Positions 1 through 5,540 of a stretch of 5,540 bases of DNA are shown piece by piece. The DNA lies in contig JABHQB010000167.1 in NCBI GenBank assembly GCA_018695965.1, positions 1 to 5,540 on the forward strand. The letters run 5' to 3'. Below the pieces are notes generated by a model. That model was given only the letters and a program-made list of their open reading frames with translations, was not told the origin of the DNA and did not search any database. The DNA is from Flavobacteriales bacterium (GTDB lineage Bacteria; Bacteroidota; Bacteroidia; Flavobacteriales; BACL11). Position 1 is the first letter of the stretch. Each line of letters begins with the position of its first letter. Made by a program: the position numbers and the translations under genes.

Positions 1-26
1 ACCGAAAAATAAAAGATTAAACCAAT

Positions 27-293
27 ATGTTAGACACACAACAAAAAGAAAAGTTATTTACAAAATATGGTTCCGGAAAAGAAGATTCTGGTTCTGTATA
101 TAGTCAAGTAGCATTATTCACTGAAAGAATTAAACATCTTACAGCTCATCTTAAAGAAAACAGAAAGGATTTTGGAACACAGAGATCTCTTCAGTTAATG
201 GTGGGTAAAAGAAGGAAATTACTAGATTACTTAAAAAGAAAAGATGTAGTTGCTTACAGAAAATTAGTGAAAGATTTAAAACTAAGAAGATAA
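27..293 (+). CDS. rpsO: 30S ribosomal protein S15
   Basis: This gene encodes the small-subunit protein S15, which binds the central domain of 16S rRNA early in 30S assembly and helps form a bridge to the 50S subunit. The 88-residue product has the normal family length. It shows the expected all-helical, very basic pattern: the N-terminal TKYG and DSGS segment (about residues 12-23), the QVALFTERIKHLTAHL helix (about 27-42), and the conserved C-terminal GKRRKLLDYL segment (about 60-69). The ATG at 27 gives the standard N-terminus; no Shine-Dalgarno sequence precedes it, as is usual in Bacteroidota. Only 26 bases of upstream sequence are present, so its promoter cannot be judged. It precedes pnp, the same order as in many bacteria, but a strong terminator separates the two here. 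Identification is secure. Confidence 0.98.
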   Translation: MLDTQQKEKLFTKYGSGKEDSGSVYSQVALFTERIKHLTAHLKENRKDFGTQRSLQLMVGKRRKLLDYLKRKDVVAYRKLVKDLKLRR

Positions 294-312
294 CTATTAT
301 ATGAAATAACTT

Positions 313-343
313 AAAAAAGGCAATTTTGATAATTGCCTTTTTT
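313..343 (+). terminator. Intrinsic terminator after rpsO
   Basis: A perfect 13-bp inverted repeat (313-325 with 331-343) encloses a 5-base loop TTGAT. The core stem is GGCAATT/AATTGCC, flanked by an A-run on the left and a T-run on the right, so the hairpin could work in both directions. It begins 19 bases after the rpsO stop and should end most rpsO transcripts before pnp. Confidence 0.9.
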
Positions 344-349
344 AGTTTG
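342..349 (+). promoter_or_regulatory. Possible pnp promoter -7 element (one mismatch)
   Basis: TTAGTTTG differs by one base from the Bacteroidota -7 consensus TAnnTTTG. A start site about 5-8 bases downstream would give a pnp leader of about 30 bases. A TTTG lies upstream at 325-328, but the gap to the -7 box is only 13 bases, shorter than usual. The strong terminator just before it makes some pnp promoter likely; this exact position is tentative. Confidence 0.3.
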
Positions 350-357
350 TAAACTAA
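342..357. repeat. 7-bp inverted repeat in the rpsO-pnp spacer
   Basis: TTAGTTT at 342-348 and AAACTAA at 351-357 form a perfect inverted repeat with a 2-base centre (GT). It starts inside the T-run of the rpsO terminator and lies about 27 bases before the pnp start. It could be a protein-binding dyad or a small RNA hairpin in the pnp leader. Function is inferred only from symmetry and position, and chance is possible in such AT-rich DNA. Confidence 0.4.
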
Positions 358-384
358 GATGAAAATAAGAAAACAATAAAAAAA

Positions 385-2514
385 ATGATGAAAGAAATTA
401 CAAAAAAAATTACCTTAAATGATGGTAGAGAAATAACTACCTCAACAGGTAAATTAGCAAAACAAGCAAACGGTTCGGTAGAAATCAGAATGGGGAAAAC
501 TCATATGCTAGCCACTGTTGTATCTAGTAAAGAAGCTAGAGATGGAGTGGATTTTTTACCACTAACTGTAGATTATAGAGAAAAATTTGCTGCTGACGGG
601 AGATTCCCTGGTGGATTCTTAAAAAGAGAAGCAAGACCAACTGACCAAGAAATTCTGGTTATGAGATTAGTAGACAGAATATTAAGACCTATGTTCCCTG
701 CGGATTATCACGCTGAAGTACAAGTGATGATCTCACTTAACTCACACGATCCTGAAGTGTCTCCTGACAGTTTAGCTGCATTAGCCGCTTCAACTGCAAT
801 TGCTATTTCAGATATTCCATTTAACGGACCTATATCTGAAGTTAGAGTTATCAGATTAAATGGAGAGTTCATTGTAAATCCATCACCTGAACAAATGAAA
901 GAAGCAGATATCGATTTAATGGTTGGAGCTTCATCTGATAGTGTAGCAATGGTAGAAGGGGAAATGAGTGAGGTATCCGAAGCAGAGATGATTGAGGGTA
1001 TTAAAGTTGGTCATGAAGCTATTAAAATTCAGTGTGCAATGCAAACCGAATTAGCTTCTGAAATCGCTACTTCTTCTCCAAAAAGAGAATATTGCCACGA
1101 AACTCATGATGAGGAATTAAAAGAAAGAATAAAATCAGAAACTTATGATAAAGTTTATGCAGTTGCTGCTGAAGGTTTAGGAAAAGATGAAAGGTCAACT
1201 AAATTTAAACAAGTAAAACAAGATTGGATTGATTCTTTAACAGAAGAAGAAGTTGAAAAATACGATTCAAAATTAATTGGAGTATATTACCATGACGTAG
1301 AAAAAGAAGCAGTTAGAACATTAGTTTTAAATGAAAAGAAAAGATTAGACGGTAGAGAAACTACTGAAATCAGACCTATCTGGTGTGAGGTAGATTATTT
1401 ACCTTCTCCACACGGTTCGGCTGTATTTACAAGAGGTGAAACTCAATCATTAACAACTGTAACTTTAGGAACTTTACAAGATGTCAACAGAATAGATGGT
1501 GTTACTTTCCAAGGTCACGAAAAATTCTACTTACACTATAACTTTCCTCCTTTCTCTACAGGAGAAGCTAGAATGAAATTTAGTGTAAGCAGAAGAGAAA
1601 TCGGACACGGAAACTTAGCGCAAAGAGCATTAAAAAAGATGATTCCTGCAGACAATCCTTATACAGTAAGAATTGTTTCTGATATTTTAGAATCAAATGG
1701 ATCATCCTCAATGGCAACTGTTTGCGCTGGTACTTTAGCACTTATGGACGCTGGTGTAAAGATTGAAAAACCAGTATCAGGAATAGCTATGGGATTAATC
1801 TCTGATGAAAAGGATCCAAATAACTATGCTGTACTTTCTGATATTTTAGGTGATGAAGATCATTTAGGAGATATGGACTTTAAAGTTTGTGGTACTGCTG
1901 ATGGTATTACTGCCTGTCAAATGGATATTAAAGTTCAAGGACTATCTTACGATATTTTAGAACAGGCTTTAAACCAAGCTAGAGATGGTAGATTACATAT
2001 TTTAGAGAAAATAACAGATGTAATGACTACTCCTAGAACTGACTTAAAACCTCAAACTCCAAAAATTATTATTTTAGAAGTACCAAAATCTACTATTGGT
2101 GGAATTATTGGTCCTGGAGGAAAAGTTATTCAGGAGTTACAAGCAAAAACTGAAACCACTATTTCTATTGAAGAAATTGATGAAAAAGGTAGGGTGGAAA
2201 TTTTGGGAACTGATCAAGAGAAGTTGGACATGGCAGTTGCAAAAATTAAATCTATTGCTTTTGTACCAGAAGAGGGAGAAACTTATAAAGGAAAAGAAAA
2301 ATCTATTATGCCTTATGGAGCATTTGTAGGAATTGCTCCTAATACTGATGGATTGCTTCATGTTTCTGAAATTTCTTGGGAAAGAGTAGAAAATGTAGAA
2401 GAGGTGTTGAAAGAAGGACAAGAAATAGAAGTTAAATTAATTTCTATTGATCCAAAGTCTGGAAAGTTAAAACTATCTAGAAAAGTACTTCTTCCAAAGC
2501 CTGAAAAAAAATAA
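385..2514 (+). CDS. pnp: Polyribonucleotide nucleotidyltransferase (PNPase)
   Basis: PNPase is a trimeric, cytoplasmic 3'-to-5' exoribonuclease that degrades RNA with phosphate and releases nucleoside diphosphates; it can also add nucleotides in the reverse reaction. The 709-residue product is full length (the E. coli protein is about 711). Domains in order are: first RNase PH domain (about 10-145) with FPGGFLKRE at 74-82; an alpha-helical linker (about 150-310); second RNase PH domain (about 320-550) with FPPFSTGEARM, the phosphate-site ESNGSSS at 436-442 and catalytic aspartates D486 and D492 in the DILGDEDHLGD segment; a KH domain with GPGG at 576-579; and an S1 domain (about 632-700) with PYGAFVGI. 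Two consecutive ATGs (385 and 388) could both start the protein; an A-rich stretch and no Shine-Dalgarno sequence precede them. All catalytic features are intact. No clear terminator follows, so some read-through into the sigma gene is possible. Confidence 0.98.
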   Translation: MMKEITKKITLNDGREITTSTGKLAKQANGSVEIRMGKTHMLATVVSSKEARDGVDFLPLTVDYREKFAADGRFPGGFLKREARPTDQEILVMRLVDRILRPMFPADYHAEVQVMISLNSHDPEVSPDSLAALAASTAIAISDIPFNGPISEVRVIRLNGEFIVNPSPEQMKEADIDLMVGASSDSVAMVEGEMSEVSEAEMIEGIKVGHEAIKIQCAMQTELASEIATSSPKREYCHETHDEELKERIKSETYDKVYAVAAEGLGKDERSTKFKQVKQDWIDSLTEEEVEKYDSKLIGVYYHDVEKEAVRTLVLNEKKRLDGRETTEIRPIWCEVDYLPSPHGSAVFTRGETQSLTTVTLGTLQDVNRIDGVTFQGHEKFYLHYNFPPFSTGEARMKFSVSRREIGHGNLAQRALKKMIPADNPYTVRIVSDILESNGSSSMATVCAGTLALMDAGVKIEKPVSGIAMGLISDEKDPNNYAVLSDILGDEDHLGDMDFKVCGTADGITACQMDIKVQGLSYDILEQALNQARDGRLHILEKITDVMTTPRTDLKPQTPKIIILEVPKSTIGGIIGPGGKVIQELQAKTETTISIEEIDEKGRVEILGTDQEKLDMAVAKIKSIAFVPEEGETYKGKEKSIMPYGAFVGIAPNTDGLLHVSEISWERVENVEEVLKEGQEIEVKLISIDPKSGKLKLSRKVLLPKPEKK

Positions 2515-2536
2515 ATTAAGATTTATTTGTAATTGT

Positions 2537-2561
2537 TGTAACCTTTCTGTTATATATACGT
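2537..2561 (+). promoter_or_regulatory. ECF-type promoter-like sequence before the sigma factor gene
   Basis: TGTAACC (2537-2543) contains the AAC core typical of ECF-sigma -35 elements, and CGT (2559-2561) matches the typical ECF -10 core. GTAAC and CGT are separated by 16 bases, which is within the usual spacing. A start near 2567 would give a leader of about 40 bases. An alternative housekeeping reading, TTTG at 2526-2529 with the weak -7-like TATATATA at 2551-2558, fits the consensus poorly. Assignment rests on motif match only. Confidence 0.4.
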
Positions 2562-2576
2562 AAAAGTCTTAGGTTA
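2539..2576. repeat. 6-bp inverted repeat flanking the putative promoter core
   Basis: TAACCT (2539-2544) and AGGTTA (2571-2576) are exact reverse complements separated by 26 bases. The left arm overlaps the ECF-like -35 element and the right arm falls near the predicted transcription start. It could be paired operator half-sites, but arms of 6 bp in AT-rich DNA can arise by chance. Confidence 0.25.
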
Positions 2577-2605
2577 AACACAATTTAGTAATTAAAAATA
2601 AATAA

Positions 2606-3469
2606 ATGAGACAGTTAAAGATTACAAAACAAGTCACTAATAGGGAAACTCCTTCATTGGATAAGTACCTACAGGAAATCGCGAAAGTAGATTTGATTAC
2701 TCCTGAAGAAGAAGTAGAATTAGCACAAAGAATTAAAGCAGGAGACAAAATAGCTTTAGAGAAACTTACCCAAGCTAATTTACGTTTTGTAGTTTCTGTA
2801 TCAAAACAGTACCAAAACCAAGGATTATCCTTACCAGATTTAATTAATGAAGGAAATTTAGGACTTATTAAAGCTGCTCAAAGATTTGATGAAACTAGAG
2901 GTTTTAAGTTTATTTCTTATGCGGTTTGGTGGATTCGTCAATCTATTTTACAGGCTCTTGCTGAACAATCAAGAATTGTTAGATTACCATTAAATAAAAT
3001 TGGCTCTATAAATAAAATTAATAAAGCTTATGCTAAGCTAGAGCAGCAGTATGAAAGACCTCCTACTGCTGAAGAAATTGCTAATTTAACAGAACTTTCT
3101 CTTACTGAAGTTCAGGAATCACTAAAAAATACTGGAAGACATGTTTCAATGGACAATCCTTTAGTTGAAGGAGAAGATAGTACTATGTATGATGTATTAA
3201 AATCTGATGAAAGTCCGAGTCCTGATCAAGAATTAATGTTAGACTCTTTAAGAAGAGAAATCAGAAGAGCATTAGACACTTTAACTCCAAGAGAGGCAGA
3301 TGTATTATCTTCTTATTTTGGATTAAGTGGTGGTCACGCAATGACTCTGGAAGAAATTGGTGAAAAATTTGATCTAACAAGAGAAAGAGTTAGACAAATA
3401 AAAGAAAAAGCTGTAAGAAGACTAAAACACACTTCTAGAAGTAAAATCTTAAAAACCTATTTAGGATAA
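2606..3469 (+). CDS. rpoD: Primary-type RNA polymerase sigma-70 factor (RpoD/SigA)
   Basis: This protein directs RNA polymerase to housekeeping promoters. At 287 residues it is much shorter than E. coli RpoD because it lacks region 1.1, as is usual for the Bacteroidota primary sigma factor. Region 1.2 is seen at about 17-48 (SLDKYLQEIAKVDLITPEEE). Region 2 spans about 51-125 and contains core-binding and -10-binding signatures: NLRFVV at 58-63, DLINEGNLGL at 78-87 and the aromatic SYAVWWIRQSI at 104-114. Region 3 covers about 126-205. Region 4 (about 215-280) holds LTPRE at 226-230 and the -35-binding helix-turn-helix TLEEIGEKF...TRERVRQIKEKA at 247-269. The family is known to read -33 TTTG and -7 TAnnTTTG promoters; such -7 boxes occur in this window. 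It lies 91 bases after pnp and may have its own promoter. Paralogous group 2 sigma identity cannot be fully excluded, but every feature fits the primary factor. Confidence 0.95.
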   Translation: MRQLKITKQVTNRETPSLDKYLQEIAKVDLITPEEEVELAQRIKAGDKIALEKLTQANLRFVVSVSKQYQNQGLSLPDLINEGNLGLIKAAQRFDETRGFKFISYAVWWIRQSILQALAEQSRIVRLPLNKIGSINKINKAYAKLEQQYERPPTAEEIANLTELSLTEVQESLKNTGRHVSMDNPLVEGEDSTMYDVLKSDESPSPDQELMLDSLRREIRRALDTLTPREADVLSSYFGLSGGHAMTLEEIGEKFDLTRERVRQIKEKAVRRLKHTSRSKILKTYLG

Positions 3470-3475
3470 AAATAG

Positions 3476-3503
3476 AAAGAGGAGTTTTACTCCTCTTTTT
3501 TTT
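3476..3503 (+). terminator. Intrinsic terminator after rpoD
   Basis: A perfect 10-bp stem (AAAGAGGAGT at 3476-3485 with ACTCCTCTTT at 3489-3498) closes a TTT loop and runs into eight T residues (3496-3503). It begins seven bases after the rpoD stop codon and should separate rpoD from rpe. Confidence 0.92.
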
Positions 3504-3506
3504 GCT

Positions 3507-3514
3507 TAAATTTG
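3507..3514 (+). promoter_or_regulatory. rpe promoter -7 element
   Basis: TAAATTTG is an exact match to the Bacteroidota -7 consensus TAnnTTTG. It sits three bases after the rpoD terminator T-run and 16 bases before the rpe start, implying a leader of roughly 10 bases. No convincing -33 TTTG is seen at the usual distance, because that region is occupied by the terminator stem. Confidence 0.55.
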
Positions 3515-3530
3515 CCAAAAATTATTTTTA

Positions 3531-4181
3531 ATGAGTGTAATAATTGCCCCTTCAATTTTAGCAGCTGATTTCGGTAATCTTCAAAGAGATTGCGAAATGG
3601 TAAACAATAGTAAATCAGATTGGTTTCACCTTGATATTATGGATGGAGTTTTTGTTCCAAATATCTCTTATGGAATGCCAATTATTAATAAAATAAATGA
3701 AGTTGCTACAAAAACTCTAGATGTTCATTTAATGATTATAGATCCGGAAAGGTATATTGAGACATTTAAAAATGTAGGAGCTGATATTCTTACGGTTCAT
3801 TATGAAGCTTGTACGCATTTACATAAAACTATACAAAGCATTAAATCAAATGGAATGAAAGCTGGAATTGCATTAAATCCACATACTTCAGTTGATTTAC
3901 TTAAAGATGTACTAAATGATTTAGATTTAGTTTTAGTAATGTCAGTTAATCCAGGATTTGGTGGTCAGTCATTTATTGAAAATACTTATGAGAAAGTTAG
4001 AAATTTAAGAATTCTAAGAGAAAAAAGTGGATCAGATTTTATTATTGAAATTGATGGAGGTGTAAATATAACTAATGCTCCAAAATTAATTGAAGCTGGT
4101 GCTGACGCTTTAGTTGCAGGTAGTTTTGTTTTTAAATCTGACAATCCTACACAAACAATTGAGGACCTAAAAAACTGTTAA
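3531..4181 (+). CDS. rpe: Ribulose-phosphate 3-epimerase
   Basis: This cytoplasmic enzyme interconverts D-ribulose 5-phosphate and D-xylulose 5-phosphate in the non-oxidative pentose phosphate pathway. The 216-residue product has the usual length and TIM-barrel pattern. Visible motifs are IAPSILAADF at 5-14, HLDIMDGVFVPN at 33-44, LDVHLMI at 63-69, the phosphate-binding NPGFGGQSF at about 140-148 and IDGGVN at 174-179. The expected metal and catalytic residues are present: H33, D35, H66 and D175. The start at 3531 gives the standard N-terminus and lies just after an exact -7 promoter box. Its TAA overlaps, on the opposite strand, the stop of the convergent dehydrogenase gene. It is separated from rpoD by a terminator, so it is probably its own transcription unit. 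Confidence 0.97.
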   Translation: MSVIIAPSILAADFGNLQRDCEMVNNSKSDWFHLDIMDGVFVPNISYGMPIINKINEVATKTLDVHLMIIDPERYIETFKNVGADILTVHYEACTHLHKTIQSIKSNGMKAGIALNPHTSVDLLKDVLNDLDLVLVMSVNPGFGGQSFIENTYEKVRNLRILREKSGSDFIIEIDGGVNITNAPKLIEAGADALVAGSFVFKSDNPTQTIEDLKNC

Positions 4182-5377
4182 ATTCCATTTAAGTAATTTC
4201 TCAGATATTCAAAATCATTAGTTAAGTTTCCATCTTTACAAATAGTAGCTCTTTCTATAATTCTATCTGGATCTTCTCCTATTAGATAAGGAAGAATTTT
4301 ATTAATAAATTCATTACCAAAATATTCTGATGCATCTTTAGCTAATTCGCAAGGTAAATTATCAACCGCCATTATGGCAATTACATCTCTTTTCTTAAAA
4401 TCATCTTCCAATTCCGTTTCTGGGTTGTACCCATAAATAGGATCTGTAATCGTAGATGAGCGAATTGTAGATGCAACAGGACCATCGATATCACATGAAA
4501 TATCAGCAACTACTTGTAGGTTAAAATCAGATGATTTTGCGTCCTCACGTGTAAATAAATACGGTGATCCAGCCCCATAAAAATGACCAGCAATAAAAAT
4601 ATCCGCATGTTTTGTATAATTCAAAAAAGAAGATTGATATTTTTCGGGATTGTTATAAAAATCGTATTTATCGGAAAGAGCTCCGTCAATTCGTTCGTTA
4701 TAATCCATAGTATTTAAGCTGCAAAATACAGATTCATTAAAGGTTTTTGTAATAAAATCTTCTTTGCTAACTTCTTTTATATTTGCTTTTCTAAGAATTT
4801 CGAGAGCTCCATCTGAAACTCTACCCTTTCCTGTTAAAATTATTTTATCTGCAGAAAGTTTTATTTTGTTAAGTTCCTCATATACTTCCTTAATTCCGGA
4901 ACATTTGTTTGCTGCTTTTAAGAAGAATTTATCTGATTTAAGCCCATAAGTTAAAAGTGCGTTGTACGCCCCAACAATACCAGCGTATCTGCCAAAACCA
5001 ATTAATCGTTTGTTATTTTTATCTTTAAGTACTTCATAATCAATCATGGTAATATTTCTCTGCACCATTTCTTGTAAAAGATCTCTGTTATAAGATTGTT
5101 CTTTTATAGTATGCGAAAAATAAAAATATATTTTATCAGAAATTAAAGATGATATTGACACTTCCTTTACACCAAGTAACACATCACAATCGGAAAGATC
5201 ATTAACTATTTCTATTCCTAAATTGGAATAATCAGAATCTAGGAAACATCTTACATCACTACTTTTCACTACAATATCAACATTAGTGTTTTCTGCAATC
5301 CACTTACATTGTTTTGGTGTAAGAACAACTCTTTCGTCTGATGGTATCTTCTCCTCTTTGAGCAATCCTATTTTCAT
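4178..5377 (-). CDS. LYS1-like saccharopine dehydrogenase family oxidoreductase
   Basis: The 399-residue protein belongs to the alanine dehydrogenase/PNT-like superfamily and most resembles fungal-type NAD-dependent saccharopine dehydrogenase (LYS1), which converts saccharopine to lysine and 2-oxoglutarate. The N-terminal domain has the DERVVLTP motif (R16), GVKE with K71, and the FSHTIKEQ segment with H89, in the places of the LYS1 substrate-binding arginine and catalytic lysine and histidine. IDYEVL at 112-117 and GFGRYAGIVGAY at 127-138 follow. The Rossmann dinucleotide motif GKGRVSDGA is at 183-191. The C-terminal part has VADISCD at 290-296 and VDNLPCELAKDASEYF at 338-353. No signal peptide or membrane segment is seen, so it should be cytoplasmic. 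The family and fold are clear from motifs; the true substrate is not, since bacteria usually make lysine by the diaminopimelate route and no lysine genes lie nearby. The start at 5377 follows an exact -7 box. It is divergent from ssrA and convergent with rpe. Confidence 0.88.
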   Translation of the reverse strand: MKIGLLKEEKIPSDERVVLTPKQCKWIAENTNVDIVVKSSDVRCFLDSDYSNLGIEIVNDLSDCDVLLGVKEVSISSLISDKIYFYFSHTIKEQSYNRDLLQEMVQRNITMIDYEVLKDKNNKRLIGFGRYAGIVGAYNALLTYGLKSDKFFLKAANKCSGIKEVYEELNKIKLSADKIILTGKGRVSDGALEILRKANIKEVSKEDFITKTFNESVFCSLNTMDYNERIDGALSDKYDFYNNPEKYQSSFLNYTKHADIFIAGHFYGAGSPYLFTREDAKSSDFNLQVVADISCDIDGPVASTIRSSTITDPIYGYNPETELEDDFKKRDVIAIMAVDNLPCELAKDASEYFGNEFINKILPYLIGEDPDRIIERATICKDGNLTNDFEYLRNYLNGI

Positions 5378-5395
5378 CTATAAAATTATTTTTTA

Positions 5396-5403
5396 CAAAA
5401 ATA
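5396..5403 (-). promoter_or_regulatory. Promoter -7 element of the LYS1-like gene
   Basis: Read on the minus strand, the bases are TATTTTTG, an exact match to TAnnTTTG. It ends 18 bases before the start codon at 5377, implying a leader of about 10-13 bases, similar to the arrangement before rpe. No clear -33 TTTG is seen. Confidence 0.5.
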
Positions 5404-5436
5404 GATAATGGTAATGAAATGGAGTATAATATTTAG

Positions 5437-5444
5437 TAATTTTG
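5437..5444 (+). promoter_or_regulatory. ssrA promoter -7 element
   Basis: TAATTTTG matches the Bacteroidota consensus TAnnTTTG exactly and is followed by C. A start around 5450 would place about 15 bases of leader before the mature tmRNA 5' end at 5466, to be removed by RNase P. No good -33 TTTG is visible at the expected distance upstream. Confidence 0.55.
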
Positions 5445-5465
5445 CTCTTTGTTCTTTAACATATT

Positions 5466-5540
5466 GGGACTGACTGGATTTGACTGCAAGATGCATTGGA
5501 CTGTAAGCATGTCGAGCATTGTTTTTTGGCTCGTAAAAAT
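5466..5540 (+). ncRNA. ssrA: tmRNA, 5' portion (cut by window end)
   Basis: tmRNA rescues stalled ribosomes: its tRNA-like ends are charged with alanine and its internal reading frame adds a degradation tag. The 5' end GGGACTGACTGGATTTGAC (5466-5484) corresponds to the conserved acceptor and D-like segment of one-piece tmRNAs. It is followed by the conserved GTAAGCATG-type segment (5503-5511) and the first pseudoknot stem, CGAGC (5513-5517) pairing with GCTCG (5529-5533), then TAAAAA. This order closely parallels the E. coli molecule. The tag-coding region, the other pseudoknots and the 3' tRNA-like half lie beyond the window, so the tag peptide cannot be read. The single-piece rather than permuted form is inferred from the 5' end. 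Confidence 0.93.

Noticed and set aside
2096..2329. 77-codon open frame on the plus strand inside pnp
   Set aside because: It lies wholly within the KH and S1 coding part of pnp in another frame, has a leucine- and lysine-heavy composition typical of a shadow of AT-rich coding DNA, and has no promoter or start context.
2137..2421. 94-codon antisense open frame inside pnp
   Set aside because: It is antisense to a strongly conserved gene, rich in Phe, Ser and Asn as expected from the complement of Lys/Glu-rich codons, and shows no recognisable domain.
2522..2529. TTTATTTG as a -7 element for rpoD
   Set aside because: It lacks the A at the second position of TAnnTTTG, has no matching -33 element, and would give a long leader; it fits less well than the ECF-like pair downstream.
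2515..2605. Possible intrinsic terminator after pnp
   Set aside because: No stem of useful length followed by a T-run is present; the only pairing arms (TAACCT/AGGTTA) are 6 bp with a 26-base loop and no T-run.
4764..4949. 61-codon plus-strand open frame antisense to the LYS1-like gene
   Set aside because: It overlaps the conserved dinucleotide-binding region of the real gene on the other strand, and its hydrophobic, serine-rich product looks like a reverse-complement artefact.
1..5540. Mobile element, CRISPR, defence or other novel gene system
   Set aside because: All coding sequence is accounted for by intact conserved genes, spacers are each under about 100 bases, and no direct repeat arrays, transposase fragments or target-site duplications are visible.

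Overview
This AT-rich window looks like a chromosomal housekeeping segment from a member of the Bacteroidota, most likely a Flavobacteriia-type organism. Four things point there. The sigma-70 protein is short (287 aa) and lacks region 1.1. Sequences upstream of several genes match the Bacteroidota -7 promoter consensus TAnnTTTG. Shine-Dalgarno sites are absent, and several starts are instead preceded by A-rich sequence. The proteins read as Flavobacteriia-like; this last point is recognition from memory, not a search result.

Layout from left to right: rpsO (ribosomal protein S15, +) ends in a strong intrinsic terminator. It is followed by pnp (polynucleotide phosphorylase, +), then the primary-type sigma factor gene (rpoD/sigA, +), which also ends in a strong intrinsic terminator, then rpe (ribulose-phosphate 3-epimerase, +). 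A LYS1-like saccharopine dehydrogenase family gene lies on the minus strand. It converges on rpe so tightly that the two stop codons share one TTAA. Divergent from it, at the right edge, is the 5' part of ssrA (tmRNA, +), cut by the window end.

The genes cover translation (S15), RNA decay (PNPase), transcription initiation (sigma factor), the pentose phosphate pathway (Rpe), an amino-acid-type oxidoreductase of uncertain role, and ribosome rescue (tmRNA). All protein genes look intact and of normal family length. The terminators after rpsO and rpoD suggest mostly separate transcription units rather than one long operon.

I found no mobile element, CRISPR array, defence cassette or clearly new system. 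The points most worth a second look are regulatory: an ECF-type promoter-like sequence ahead of the sigma factor gene, a 7-bp dyad just past the rpsO terminator and overlapping a possible pnp promoter, and the unassigned role of the LYS1-like enzyme. No gene-free stretch is longer than about 100 bases.
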